Shown: positions 6,920-15,793 of the stretch, piece after piece | Layout of the letters: the number at the start of each line of letters is the position of its first letter | Position numbering within the stretch: the first letter of the stretch is position 1 | IMG/VR virus record: IMGVR_UViG_3300006875_000143 | Span: 1-25,812 of that record | Reading direction: 5' to 3' (one strand) | DNA length: 25,812 bases | Origin: a virus | Position numbers and translations under genes: made by a program | The notes under the pieces: generated by a model | The model's database searches: none | What the model saw: only the letters and a program-made list of their open reading frames with translations | Told to the model about the DNA's origin: nothing

Positions 6920-8191
6920 ATGGCAACTGTTAACACGACTTCGACGATGACGGGGTTTTTCAAGGAGATTTACGCGCAGGAGGTGTTGGACCTCACCGCG
7001 CCCATTTTGAAGGTGAGCAACAAGATTAAGTTCACCGAGGCCACTATGGTGGGCAACAAGTACCACCAGCCGGTTGACGTGGCGCTCGAGCACGGCATCA
7101 CGGCGGCGGCCGCCAACAGCGGCGCGGTTTCGCTGCTGACGCCGGTTGCGTCCATTCTGCAGGACGCGCAGGTTGAGGGCGCGCAGATTTTCGGCCGCGC
7201 CCAGGTGGACTATGAGGCCATGTTCCGCGCCACCCAGGCCGGCAAGGCGGCTTTCGGTTCCGCCACCAAGCACGTTGTTAAGCGGCTGGCCACCTCGGTT
7301 GCCAAGCGGCTTGAGATTTCCATGCTGCACGGGCAGCGCGGCATCGGCGCTGTGACGGCCACCAGCGGCAGCTCCACGTCCCGCACCTACACCGTGTCTG
7401 ACGAGTCCTGGGCGGCTGGCATTTGGGCTGGTTCCGTCAACGCCACGCTGGACTTTTTCGCGGCGGCGCTGACCGGCAGCAAGCTGAACAGCAACGCGGC
7501 CGTGGTTGTGGCGTCCGTCAACATCAACAACAAGACCATCAGCGTCACCGGTAACGCCACTGACCTCTCGGCCATCGACACCGAGATTTCGTCCAACGGT
7601 TCCGCCAACGTCTTTTGGGAGACTTTCTCGCCGTCTACCGAAATGGCAGGACTGGATAAGATTCTGAGGAACACCGGCACGCTGTTCAACATCAACGCGG
7701 CCACCTACGAGGTGTGGAGCGGCAACCTCTACAGCTCGTCCACGGGCACGCTGTCCATGGGCAAGCTGCTGGAGGCGCTGGCCACCCCGGTGGCCTTCGG
7801 TGCCGAGGGCGACTACCTGGCGGTCGTCAGCCCGAAGGCGTTTGAGGTTCTGAACACGGACCTCGCCGCGCTGCGGATGCTTGATAGCTCCTACGGCAAG
7901 AAGGGCCAGAATGGCTTCGGGTCCATCACCTACTACTTCCAGAATGGGACGCTGGAGATTATGGCGCACCCGCTCCAGAAGGACGGCCTCTGCCACGTCT
8001 TCAACCCGTCCGAGGCCAAGCGCATCGGTGCGACGGACCTCACGTTCATCACCCGGCGCGGCTCCGAGGATGCGCTTATCCTTGAGCTGTCCGGCTCGTC
8101 TGGCGCGGAAATGCGCTGCTACGTCAACCAGGCCCTCTTTATCGAGGCGCCCCGGCGTACCAGCGTGCTTGCCGGCATCACCTACGCCTAG
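6920..8191 (+). CDS. Major capsid (coat) protein, HK97-fold type
   Basis: A 423-aa protein following the scaffold gene. The N terminus (FFKEIYAQEVLDLTAPILKV) and the KRLATSVAKRLEISMLHGQRG helix match coat proteins of podovirus-type phages, where this helix is the spine of the HK97 fold. Residues about 185-235 hold a beta-rich insertion (AVVVASVNINNKTISVTGNA), like the small inserted domains found in many coat proteins. The C terminus (ITRRGSEDALILELSGSSG, then QALFIEAPRRTSVLAGITYA) is beta-rich as expected. Codon use is strongly biased to C- or G-ending codons, more than in neighbours, fitting very high expression. GAGG lies upstream of ATG 6920, and a strong terminator follows the stop. Coat function is well supported by position, length and pattern. 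Confidence 0.88.
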   Translation: MATVNTTSTMTGFFKEIYAQEVLDLTAPILKVSNKIKFTEATMVGNKYHQPVDVALEHGITAAAANSGAVSLLTPVASILQDAQVEGAQIFGRAQVDYEAMFRATQAGKAAFGSATKHVVKRLATSVAKRLEISMLHGQRGIGAVTATSGSSTSRTYTVSDESWAAGIWAGSVNATLDFFAAALTGSKLNSNAAVVVASVNINNKTISVTGNATDLSAIDTEISSNGSANVFWETFSPSTEMAGLDKILRNTGTLFNINAATYEVWSGNLYSSSTGTLSMGKLLEALATPVAFGAEGDYLAVVSPKAFEVLNTDLAALRMLDSSYGKKGQNGFGSITYYFQNGTLEIMAHPLQKDGLCHVFNPSEAKRIGATDLTFITRRGSEDALILELSGSSGAEMRCYVNQALFIEAPRRTSVLAGITYA

Positions 8192-8206
8192 GCGTGACAG
8201 CGAAAG

Positions 8207-8240
8207 GGGACGGCTGGCGTTGTGCTGGCCGTCCCTTTTT
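8207..8240 (+). terminator. Rho-independent terminator after the coat gene
   Basis: GGGACGGC (8207-8214) pairs perfectly with GCCGTCCC (8228-8235) across a 13-base loop and is followed at once by TTTTT (8236-8240). It lies 16 bases after the coat stop and just before the next gene's ribosome site, so it probably reduces transcription after the coat gene and lets coat mRNA accumulate. Confidence 0.85.
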
Positions 8241-8267
8241 CGCATCCACTCTCTACGGAGGCACACC

Positions 8268-8780
8268 ATGGCAAACACCATCGTTAGCATTTCCCATCCG
8301 TCGCCCTTCAACTTGAAGCAGGAGGGCACGTCCCGGCGCAGCAACGAGGCGCTGCAGCTCGTCATTGGGTTTCTTCGTGGCCTTGTCTCTGGCACGCAGA
8401 AGGGGACGGCCATCACCATCAATGCCGGCACGTCCACCTCCGCTCTGGCTGCGGCCTCTGGCACCGTTACCTACGTCACGCCCAGCGGGACGCAGACTGT
8501 CACCATCAACGGGGTTGCCATCACGGCGGCCAGCGGCGCCAGCGCTACGTTGACGGCGGCGGCGGTGGCTGCGGCCATCAATGCGTCAACCAACGCCCTG
8601 GTGCAGTACCTTGTTGCGGCGGTGCCCACGGCCGGCGTTGTGACCATTGTTGCGCTGCAGCCCGGCATCACCGGAAACACCATCACGCTTGCCGCATCCG
8701 GCACTGGTGCGACGGCTTCCGGTGCGCGCCTGACCGGTGGCGTGGGCGGCAGCAACAGTCCAGTCCTCGTTACCCTCTAG
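8268..8780 (+). CDS. Putative capsid decoration/head protein with Ala/Thr-rich beta domain
   Basis: A 170-aa protein beginning at ATG 8268 after ACGGAGG. The first 50 residues are mixed (FNLKQEGTSRRSNEALQLVIGFLRGLVSG); the rest is a Thr/Ala/Gly/Val-rich beta domain with the pattern TVTINGVAITAASG, then AAAVAAAINASTNALVQY, then GVVTIVALQPGITGNTITL. This strand-helix-strand pattern is known from beta domains in phage sheath-like and head or tail proteins. Position directly after the coat gene suggests a shell decoration or stabilising protein, but I do not recognise a specific family. A similar pattern recurs in the 817-aa tail protein at 10051. Confidence 0.6.
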   Translation: MANTIVSISHPSPFNLKQEGTSRRSNEALQLVIGFLRGLVSGTQKGTAITINAGTSTSALAAASGTVTYVTPSGTQTVTINGVAITAASGASATLTAAAVAAAINASTNALVQYLVAAVPTAGVVTIVALQPGITGNTITLAASGTGATASGARLTGGVGGSNSPVLVTL

Positions 8781-8788
8781 GTGCCATC

Positions 8789-9052
8789 ATGCCTATGGAT
8801 AACCCGATGGGCTATATGAAGAAGGGCAACCCGGGTGGCGCTGTCATGGTTGCCGCCAAGGGACGCATGGCCGAGCTGCTTCGCAAGATGATGGCGGCGA
8901 AGCTTAAGGCCAAGCTTGGAAAGGCCATGGGCGCCGAGTCCGAGGAGGAGGGTGCCGAGGAGATGGAATCCGAGGAGCCTGAGTCCAAGGAAAACGAGTT
9001 GCCCGACGACGAAATGCGGCAGCTGTTGGAGATGTATTCCAAGCTGAAGTAA
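8789..9052 (+). CDS. Hypothetical 87-aa protein, Met-rich basic then acidic
   Basis: Starts at ATG 8789, eight bases after the preceding stop, with only a weak AGGT ribosome site. The first half is Met/Lys/Ala-rich and basic (LRKMMAAKLKAKLGKAMG), the second half strongly acidic (SEEEGAEEMESEEPESKE), ending in a short helix (MRQLLEMYSKLK). Such charge-split helical proteins occur among small virion and scaffold-like proteins; no family is recognised. It lies between the decoration-protein candidate and the head-tail adaptor and is most likely a minor structural protein. Confidence 0.55.
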   Translation: MPMDNPMGYMKKGNPGGAVMVAAKGRMAELLRKMMAAKLKAKLGKAMGAESEEEGAEEMESEEPESKENELPDDEMRQLLEMYSKLK

Positions 9053-9072
9053 CCAGGGGAGGAGTCCGGCAC

Positions 9073-10047
9073 ATGGCGTGGCTGACTAGTGATTTGTTGG
9101 CTGACGTTCGACGCAGCGGCATGCTGCCGGACTCCGCGCCCTCGGGCGTTTCTGATGCTGACATTCTCGCGCAAGCGAACAAAGAGCTGCAGACGCGCAT
9201 GTTGCCGCTCGTCAACAGCGTGCGCGAGGAGTTTTACGTTCAGTCCCAAGTGGTGCCGCTGGTAGCAAACCAGCAGTTTTATCGCATCCCTGGGCGCAGC
9301 ATTGGCAACCGGCTGCGGGACGTGCAACTGCAATTGAGTGACGGCAGCCTGCAAAACCTTGCGCGCATTGCGCCAGAGGCCGTGCCGGAAATGTCTAGCG
9401 TGACGCCTTCCGTCACGCCTTGGGGTTACTACCTTGAGTCCGACAGCGTGATGTTGGTGCCGACGCCCAGCACCGCATCCGGCTCGCTGGTGCTGAAATA
9501 CCTCTTGCGGCCTAACTGGCTCATTACGCACAACGACAACCACACGCCGCACGTCATTGCCGTTACCAACAACGGAAACGGCACCACAACTATTACGCAC
9601 ACCGGAAGCGGCGGCTTCAACAGCATTGCCGCAGGCTCGCTGGACATTGTGAGTTTTAATCCGCCGTTTCGCACGGTGATGATTTCCACCACGCCCACGG
9701 CGCACGCTACCGGCACCATTACGGTGGCAACGTCAGCGTTGCCCTCAGACTTCACCACGGCCAACTTTGGCGGTGGAGCAGACAAGGGCGCCATCATTAG
9801 CGCCGCCGAAACGAGCAGCGTTGTGCAGGTGCCGCCTGAGCTGCAGATGGTGCTTAACCAGCGCGTGCTTTGCCGTATCCTTCAATCCATTGGCGACCTG
9901 GAGGCCCTGCAGGCCGCAGAGGCCAATGCGGCCCAGATGGAGCGGGACGCGGTGGGCTTGCTTGCCAACCGCACCGAGGGTGAACCTAAAAAGGTTGTGG
10001 GCCGCCTACTGTCTCAGCCACGCCGCCGCCTCGGGTACTGGTTCTAA
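9073..10047 (+). CDS. Head-tail adaptor protein (podovirus type, putative)
   Basis: A 324-aa protein between head genes and the large tail protein. The N-terminal LLADVRRSGMLPDSAP...DADILAQANKELQTRMLP is the usual opening of phage adaptor proteins that dock under the portal (role like P22 gp4 or T7 gp11). The middle contains FYRIPGRSIGNRLRDVQL and WGYYLESDSVMLVPTP, and the end a helix (LQMVLNQRVLCRILQSIGDL, EALQAAEANAAQMERDAVGL) and a basic tail ending in GYWF. A beta-rich insertion (residues about 155-235) makes it longer than many relatives. GGGGAGGAG lies upstream of ATG 9073. Role inferred from pattern and gene order. Confidence 0.7.
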   Translation: MAWLTSDLLADVRRSGMLPDSAPSGVSDADILAQANKELQTRMLPLVNSVREEFYVQSQVVPLVANQQFYRIPGRSIGNRLRDVQLQLSDGSLQNLARIAPEAVPEMSSVTPSVTPWGYYLESDSVMLVPTPSTASGSLVLKYLLRPNWLITHNDNHTPHVIAVTNNGNGTTTITHTGSGGFNSIAAGSLDIVSFNPPFRTVMISTTPTAHATGTITVATSALPSDFTTANFGGGADKGAIISAAETSSVVQVPPELQMVLNQRVLCRILQSIGDLEALQAAEANAAQMERDAVGLLANRTEGEPKKVVGRLLSQPRRRLGYWF

Positions 10048-10050
10048 GCC

Positions 10051-12504
10051 ATGCCTAGCCAGAGCGTCCTCAATGTGGTTGCCAAAGGGCTGGTAACGGC
10101 GCCTAACCCGCTGCTTATCCCCAAGGACGCGCTGGTTGTCGCTGACAACATCGTCCTAGACCGCCCTGGCTTCATTCAGAGCCGACGAGGCTTCAAGAAA
10201 TATACAAACGCTGTTGGCGGTGACGTGTGGGCCGTTGCGCCGTTTCAAGGGCGCATCCTGGCTAACTACGGGACCGCAACGGCTGCGGTCAACCTGCGCG
10301 TCAACAGCAGCAACGATGGCACCGGCAGTTGGTCAGCCGTCAGCGGCACATACACCAACACCGTGACTGACGGCTTTCGGATGCACACGGCAGAGGTGCT
10401 CGACCACCTCTATTTGACGTGCGCACAGGGCATCCATCGACTCAGCACGGCCAACACGGCAGAGCCGGCAGGCATGCCCAAGGCCATCGGCATCGACCTA
10501 TCAGGCCCGGCCGCCGTGCTTACCGGAAGCGGTGGTTTCCTTGCTGACGGCCAGTGCGTTGCCTACCGGGCTGTTTTCGGACGTTCCATCGGTGGCGCCT
10601 TGCGCCTGGGAAGCCCCAGCAGCCGAACGGTTGTTGCCAATGCGGCGCAGACGAGCGGCTATTCAGCAGCCACAGCGCGAAATACGGTCATTCGCGTGCT
10701 GCTGCCAAAGGCCAACAACACCGCCTCCACTGCCCTTACAACTGACTATTTCCTGCAGTTGTACCGCAGCGGGCAGGTTGCCAACGGGCAGACGCCCAGC
10801 GACGAAATGCAGCTGGTGTTTGAAGCCTACTTGACGGCCGGCAACATCAGCGCGGGATACGTTGACGTGACGGACAAGCAGCCCGACAGCCTGCGCGGCG
10901 CGTACCTCTACACCAACCCCAACACCGGGGAGGAAGGTGTGCGGCCCGGCATCCTCAATGCCAATGAGCCGCAACCTCCTGCGGCAGACATAGCTTGGTG
11001 GCGGGACGTCATGTGGTACGCGGCGAATGAAAACTTTGGCCGCACGCGCATCCTGTTTCAGATTCTCGGCACGGGCAGCGGTGGGCTTACTGTAGGCGAC
11101 ACGTTCACCATTGGCGGCGCCTCTACCCGCACCTACACGGCCATTGCGCCGGGCACGCCATCTGCCGGCCAATTTGTTGTGGAGTCCAACTATGCGGCCA
11201 GCGTCAACATTGAGCGCACAGCAACCAACCTAGTTGCCGCCATCAACAAAGACAGCGGCAACACTGGTTTTTATGCCTACTACATCAGCGGAGCCGCGCC
11301 GGACGCGCCGGGCAAGGTGCTGCTTGAGTCTCGCCTGGACACTGGCGCCGGCTTGAGCGCTGGACTCACCTACACCGGTAGCAGCCCCAACGCTTTTGCG
11401 CCCTCGCTGTCTGCGCCTGCCTCCCCGAGCGCTTACCTTGAGTCTAACCAGCTGTGGTTTTCCAAGCCTGGACAGCCGGAAGCGGTGCCGTCCGTCAACT
11501 TCCTAGAGGTTGGCCCGGCAGGTAGCGCCATCCTGCGTGTGCTGCCGCTGGGCAACCAGCTTTATGTGCTGTCCACGTCTGGCGTGTATCGAGTGCTAGG
11601 CGACAACTTTACCAACTTTACCGTGGACCCGGTGGATTTGACCGCCATCTGCGCAGCCCCGGAAAGCGCTGTCACGCTCGACGGCAGCTTGTTTTTCCTT
11701 ACCAACCAGGGCGCCGTCGAAGTAACCGAAGGCACGCTGGCCTACATTAGCGGCCCGATTGACTCGGACTTGCGCGAGCTGCTGCAAAGCGTGCTTTACG
11801 ACCAGCGCAACGGCTCTAGTCCGCTCAAGCTTTACGCTTTCAGCGTGGCGCACCAGCTCGACCACCGTGTGATGTTTTGGCTACCAATTGGCATTGACTC
11901 CACAGACTGTGGTTTTGCCTACGTCTGGGACACTCGCGCAAGGGCGTGGAGCCGCTGGTATCGAGGCGACACTATTGCCTCCTATGCATTCAGCTGTGGC
12001 TGTTATTCTCAGTCTGGTCCAACAGCCGTTGGGTTGACGATGGCCGAGCAAAACGGCGCCAGCGCTAACGACTGTTTCTGCTACGTCGAGCGGAGAGAGC
12101 TAACGACGAACGACTTTCAAGACAGCATTGCTGGAAGCGCCACCACCATAGCCATCAACCGCAGCGTCAAGTGGGCATACCAGGATGCCAACGATGCCAG
12201 CACGGGTAAGCACTGGCGAGAGGTGCAGTTTTTGTTTGGCGACTCTCGGCCCACCAACATCACGGTGGTACTGGACACTGAAATACAGGACGTAAACAAC
12301 ACGGAAGAAACCAGCACGACCTCCACCACCTACACAACGCCGGTTAACAACAAAATGCATCGGCTGCCGGTTGGGCAAAACTGCGGACGTGCCGCACGCC
12401 TGGGGGCACGCCTAACCTGCAATGCTAAACAGCAGGGCTTCGACGTGGCCGGGTTTGCGCTTCACTTCCGTGCCTTTGGGCCGAGGCTTACCCGTGGGCC
12501 TTAG
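10051..12504 (+). CDS. Tail stabilisation/tail tube-nozzle protein (P22 gp10-like role)
   Basis: A large 817-aa beta-rich protein starting three bases after the adaptor stop. The opening (VVAKGLVTAPNPLLIPKDALVVADNIVLDRPGF) is typical of podovirus tail tube or nozzle proteins, which form the end of the short tail. Repeated blade-like segments (VWAVAPFQGRILANYG, HLYLTCAQGIHRLST, QLYVLSTSGVYRVLGDNF, SLFFLTNQGAVEVTEG) suggest a beta-propeller. Residues about 339-445 are an inserted domain with TVGDTFTIGG and ATNLVAAINKDSGNTGFYA, resembling the beta domain of the protein at 8268. The C-terminal part carries YVWDTRARAWSRWYRGD. The last 11 bases overlap the next gene. Function is by family-like pattern and position. 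Confidence 0.72.
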   Translation: MPSQSVLNVVAKGLVTAPNPLLIPKDALVVADNIVLDRPGFIQSRRGFKKYTNAVGGDVWAVAPFQGRILANYGTATAAVNLRVNSSNDGTGSWSAVSGTYTNTVTDGFRMHTAEVLDHLYLTCAQGIHRLSTANTAEPAGMPKAIGIDLSGPAAVLTGSGGFLADGQCVAYRAVFGRSIGGALRLGSPSSRTVVANAAQTSGYSAATARNTVIRVLLPKANNTASTALTTDYFLQLYRSGQVANGQTPSDEMQLVFEAYLTAGNISAGYVDVTDKQPDSLRGAYLYTNPNTGEEGVRPGILNANEPQPPAADIAWWRDVMWYAANENFGRTRILFQILGTGSGGLTVGDTFTIGGASTRTYTAIAPGTPSAGQFVVESNYAASVNIERTATNLVAAINKDSGNTGFYAYYISGAAPDAPGKVLLESRLDTGAGLSAGLTYTGSSPNAFAPSLSAPASPSAYLESNQLWFSKPGQPEAVPSVNFLEVGPAGSAILRVLPLGNQLYVLSTSGVYRVLGDNFTNFTVDPVDLTAICAAPESAVTLDGSLFFLTNQGAVEVTEGTLAYISGPIDSDLRELLQSVLYDQRNGSSPLKLYAFSVAHQLDHRVMFWLPIGIDSTDCGFAYVWDTRARAWSRWYRGDTIASYAFSCGCYSQSGPTAVGLTMAEQNGASANDCFCYVERRELTTNDFQDSIAGSATTIAINRSVKWAYQDANDASTGKHWREVQFLFGDSRPTNITVVLDTEIQDVNNTEETSTTSTTYTTPVNNKMHRLPVGQNCGRAARLGARLTCNAKQQGFDVAGFALHFRAFGPRLTRGP

Positions 12505-12889
12505 TTTTCCATCTAAGCCACTGCGGGAAACAACCGGCGTCACGGCGGCATTGGTGCAGCCGTGGAATGAGCTGATGGCCTCCCTGCGCGACTACTTCGG
12601 CAGGGTGCCGCAGACTTACTTTGTGGACCTAATGGTGCGGACGGGGCAGACGAATCAAAGCGCATTCCCCATTGAGGTTTCCGTCCCTGATGGGCTGCGT
12701 CCAAAGGCCGTCACCGTCTGCTACGTCCAAAACCTGGACATTCCCGAAACCCAACTACACACCCAGGCGGTGTTTTGCGATTGGCGCCCAAGCCCTACTG
12801 GCGTCACCATTCGCTACCTAACCGGCCTCTTTAGTGGCGCCTACGCGCCTGCTAACTGGAAGCTGGTTCTAAAAGTGGAGGGAGACTGA
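12494..12889 (+). CDS. Hypothetical 131-aa tail-associated protein
   Basis: I start it at GTG 12494, which has GAGG seven bases upstream and overlaps the tail protein by 11 bases; the longer frame from 12422 would lie deep inside that gene. The product is compact and beta-rich (FVDLMVRTGQTNQSAFPIEV, AVTVCYVQNLDIPE, GVTIRYLTGLFSG, WKLVLKVEGD), like a small sandwich domain. No family recognised. It is locked between the tail nozzle gene and the first ejection-protein candidate, overlapping both, so a virion or tail role is likely. Confidence 0.6.
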   Translation: MGLSFPSKPLRETTGVTAALVQPWNELMASLRDYFGRVPQTYFVDLMVRTGQTNQSAFPIEVSVPDGLRPKAVTVCYVQNLDIPETQLHTQAVFCDWRPSPTGVTIRYLTGLFSGAYAPANWKLVLKVEGD

Positions 12890-13575
12890 TGCCGCCGAAG
12901 ACGCCAGAGCAGCTGCAGGAGGACTTTCGCAAGCGTCAGCAGCGCTTGCCAGGCATTCAGCAGGCCGCCCCACAGTTACAGCGCCAAAAGGCGCCAGCAC
13001 CCGTTACCGCTAACTACATGGGGCCACCGGAGGAGCAGCCGGCTAAGCCCGAGGAGCAGACGCAGGCCGGCCCCACGGGCTTTGTTGGTTTCGGCCAACT
13101 GCAGGCCGCAAACGTAGAAGCCGCCCAGCGGATGGCCGAGCGTGCAGGCGAGGAGGCCAAGGCCACCCGCAGTGGTGAGTTGCTGGGCACCGAGGCCGGC
13201 CGGCAAGCGCTACTGCAGCGCGCCTTCGGTACCGCATCGGAGCTCGACGCAGCCCTTGCCGGTGCGGCGGCACCCACCTACCTGCAGCAGCTTGAGCAGC
13301 AGTATGGCGCGGCGGCCCAGGAAAGGGCAGCGGCAGCCAAGCGAGAGGCTGCGGCGCGAGCTCAACAGCAGCAGCGCGAGCAAGCGACGAGGGACGCGGC
13401 TACGTTGGCTGCCTCAAGGCCGTCTGAGGACAAAGCCGTTTCGGATGAGGCTTCAAGGCTACGCGCCGAGGATGCGCGGCGGCCGCGTGGACAGGTGACG
13501 GCTGAAAAGTGGGCCAACCTGCACGGCATGACGCTGGAACAGTGGATTAAGGGCGGAAAGCGCCCGGCATACTAG
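12889..13575 (+). CDS. Putative ejection (internal virion) protein 1, 228 aa
   Basis: Starts at ATG 12889 in a TGATG overlap. It is Gln/Ala-rich and mostly helical after a Pro-rich start (residues 1-60), with a long likely coiled coil (LEQQYGAAAQERAAAAKREA, ARAQQQQREQATRDAATL). It ends with a small folded piece (VTAEKWANLHGMTLEQWIKG), which looks like a short helix-turn-helix-like or LysM-like end but is too short to call. It is the first of four adjacent proteins of this style. In P22 the corresponding place holds gp7 (229 aa), an ejected protein; length and position agree, but no sequence relation is claimed. Confidence 0.55.
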   Translation: MPPKTPEQLQEDFRKRQQRLPGIQQAAPQLQRQKAPAPVTANYMGPPEEQPAKPEEQTQAGPTGFVGFGQLQAANVEAAQRMAERAGEEAKATRSGELLGTEAGRQALLQRAFGTASELDAALAGAAAPTYLQQLEQQYGAAAQERAAAAKREAAARAQQQQREQATRDAATLAASRPSEDKAVSDEASRLRAEDARRPRGQVTAEKWANLHGMTLEQWIKGGKRPAY

Positions 13576-13583
13576 GAGGCACC

Positions 13584-14408
13584 ATGGAGCCAAAGACTCA
13601 GGCGCAGCAGTTTGCAAGTGCGGCCGGCGCTGGCGGCGCTGGCGCTTCTATTGGAACGGCCATCGGAACGGCCATTGGGCTTGCCATTGCCCAGGGCGAC
13701 TTTGAGAAGGCGCGGAAACTCCAGGCGCAGGCTATGGCCGAGCTGCAGAAGCTTACGCCGGAGCAGCTGTCCATGGTGCGCGCCGAGGTTGGCGAGTCCG
13801 CTTTCAAGAACATGACCGAGCCGCCCGAGGGCCGGGCCGCGCAGATGCGCGCCCTGCAGCGGCTTGAAGCCATGGGGGCCGGCGAAACTCCCGAGGATGC
13901 CGCCGCATACGCCAGGGCGCAGGCCGAGGCCGCTCAAGTCGAGCGCGGCTTGCGGCAAGCGGCCCTGCAGCGACTTGCCCAGCGTGGCGCTGGCGCTACC
14001 TCTGGCGTGGCACTGGCGGCCCAGCAGGAAGCCGCCCAGCAGGCAACGCAGTTGGCTGCCACCCGTGGGCTAGAGCAGGCCGCAGAGGCCCGGCGCCGGG
14101 CCTTGGAGGCCATCCGTTCCGCTTCCGGGGCTGCTGGACAGCTGCGCGCCGCTGACTACCAGGCGGCGGCCGAGAGGGCCAAGGCACAGGACATCATCAA
14201 CCAGTTTAACGCCCAGCAGCGGCAGAGGCAGGCCGAGGAGTATTACAAGGCGCAGGAGAGGCAGGCCGAGCGACTTTACGGTGCACGAGGCCAGCAGGCG
14301 CGTCAATACGAGGAGTCCGGCGCGCGCACCGTGGCGACAGGCGCCACCGTTGGACGTGGCATAGGCGGCATTGGTGACGTGGCCCTTATTGGAAGCGGGA
14401 AGGTGTAG
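13584..14408 (+). CDS. Putative ejection protein 2 with glycine-zipper segment, 274 aa
   Basis: ATG 13584 follows TAGGAGG. Residues 13-35 form a Gly/Ala-rich hydrophobic segment with small residues every four positions (GAGGAGASIGTAIGTAIGLA), a glycine zipper that could cross a membrane. The rest is Gln/Ala/Arg-rich helix (AQVERGLRQAALQRLAQRGA, AAQQEAAQQATQLAATRGLE), with another Gly-rich patch near the end (VATGATVGRGIGGIGDVAL). This combination is common in phage DNA-injection proteins that build a channel through the cell envelope. It lies within the run of four such genes, with start and stop a few bases from its neighbours. Confidence 0.6.
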   Translation: MEPKTQAQQFASAAGAGGAGASIGTAIGTAIGLAIAQGDFEKARKLQAQAMAELQKLTPEQLSMVRAEVGESAFKNMTEPPEGRAAQMRALQRLEAMGAGETPEDAAAYARAQAEAAQVERGLRQAALQRLAQRGAGATSGVALAAQQEAAQQATQLAATRGLEQAAEARRRALEAIRSASGAAGQLRAADYQAAAERAKAQDIINQFNAQQRQRQAEEYYKAQERQAERLYGARGQQARQYEESGARTVATGATVGRGIGGIGDVALIGSGKV

Positions 14409-14410
14409 CC

Positions 14411-15793
14411 ATGGCCGTTAACGAGGAAGTTGAAGCGTACCTCCGCAGCCTTTACCAACAGCCCAGCGCAGAGTTTGTTCCTTTTGCCTCCCCGGAGGCG
14501 GCCGTTGCCTTTCAGCCGGACTTGACGCCAATGGCACGCCGTCCTCGCTTTGGTAGCATGCTCGAGGGCGAGGTGGACCCGGTTACGGGCCAGACGCTAC
14601 GCAAGCCAGCCATCCAAGCCGTGCGGGAGGCTCGCATGGACGAGTTGGCCCCGATGGAGGCCGAGGCCGAGGCTGCCTCGTTGGCCGCTGGCCCCGCGGC
14701 GCTTGGTTTGTCGCCTTTGTCGTCCGTGGGAGCTGCGCCATCGACTCAAACGGCCATGGACCCGCTAACGGCTAGCCTTGGCATGCAGGGCGCAGGTGGC
14801 CCCATGCCGTATATGGATGCTCTGGCAGCTGCTCAACGAGAAGATGCGCTGGCCGCAGCGTTTCGCCGTGTTGGCGACCCGACAGAGCAGCTTGCGCGCA
14901 TTCAAAGCCGTGGCATCTATCAGCCGATGGGGCTGACGGCTATGCCGTCTGCCGTGTCCGAGCTGCAGCAGCGTCAGGCCGCCGTGTCTGACTTCTTGCG
15001 GCAGCAGAGAGAATCTGCGCTTTCAGCGGCACAGCTAGATGCTATGCGTGCGCTTGCTGAACAGCGCAGGCGCGAACCGGCCGAGCGTGTGCCTCTGGAG
15101 ACTGAGGCGCAGCGCAGAGAGCGACTTGCCAAGGCGGCTAAGACTGAAAAACAAACCGAGTTGCTTGGAAAGCCCAAGCCCGGAAAGGCTGCCGCCGAGG
15201 TTAAGCTTGACCCTGCAGCAACGAAACTTCGAACGGAGTTCAATCAGCTGCCAGAGGTTAAGACGTTCAACGAGGTTGACGCCACATATAGGAAAATGCA
15301 ATCGCTGTCAGAAAACCCATCTCCCGCTGGGGACATTGCGCTCGTTTTCAGCTTCATGAAGCTGATTGACCCGGGCAGCACTGTGAGGGAGGGCGAGCAG
15401 GCGCAAGCGCGCAACGCCGCTGGTGTGCCGGACCAGGTCCGCAACCAATACAACCGCCTGCTAAGTGGTGAGTCCTTGACGGCAGACCAGCGCAAGGACT
15501 TTTCTGCGCAGGGGCTTAGGGCTAGAAACGTCGCGGCGGACAAGTTTAACCAGCGGGCGGATTTCTATAGCGACCTTGCCAGGCGTTCTCGCGTCAAGGT
15601 GGAGGACGTGCTGCAGCGCGTCACCGGCCCGGGTGGCGGTGCTCCAGAAGCAACCCAAGCGGCCGCGGCACCAGCTCCGGCCGGGATGGTGCGCATCAAG
15701 GACAACAAGACGCAGCGCGTGAAGGAGTTTCCAGAGGCCGACGCCATGAAACTGCTACAGGACAAGTCCGGCCGTTTTGAGGTGGTGCGCTAA
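14411..15793 (+). CDS. Putative ejection protein 3, 460 aa
   Basis: ATG 14411 comes two bases after the previous stop. The protein is Ala/Glu/Arg-rich and largely helical, with a Met-, Pro- and Gly-rich section around residues 80-140 (MDPLTASLGMQGAGGPMPYM). Residues about 285-400 (LRTEFNQLPEVKTFNEVDAT, IALVFSFMKLIDPGSTVREG) match a pattern known from the ends of several phage internal or injection proteins, where a FxxxK.DPxS.VREGE stretch is conserved. Its stop TAA shares a base with the next ATG (TAATG), so translation is coupled. P22 gp20 (471 aa) holds a similar place and size; that parallel is by layout only. Confidence 0.62.
   Translation: MAVNEEVEAYLRSLYQQPSAEFVPFASPEAAVAFQPDLTPMARRPRFGSMLEGEVDPVTGQTLRKPAIQAVREARMDELAPMEAEAEAASLAAGPAALGLSPLSSVGAAPSTQTAMDPLTASLGMQGAGGPMPYMDALAAAQREDALAAAFRRVGDPTEQLARIQSRGIYQPMGLTAMPSAVSELQQRQAAVSDFLRQQRESALSAAQLDAMRALAEQRRREPAERVPLETEAQRRERLAKAAKTEKQTELLGKPKPGKAAAEVKLDPAATKLRTEFNQLPEVKTFNEVDATYRKMQSLSENPSPAGDIALVFSFMKLIDPGSTVREGEQAQARNAAGVPDQVRNQYNRLLSGESLTADQRKDFSAQGLRARNVAADKFNQRADFYSDLARRSRVKVEDVLQRVTGPGGGAPEATQAAAAPAPAGMVRIKDNKTQRVKEFPEADAMKLLQDKSGRFEVVR

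Noticed and set aside
6821-8464. 547-aa minus-strand open frame
   Set aside because: Antisense to the coat gene, with Arg/His/Gly/Val-rich shadow composition; the plus strand has a clear coat protein and a terminator.
8812-9705. 297-aa minus-strand open frame
   Set aside because: Antisense to two plus-strand genes with good ribosome sites and sensible proteins.
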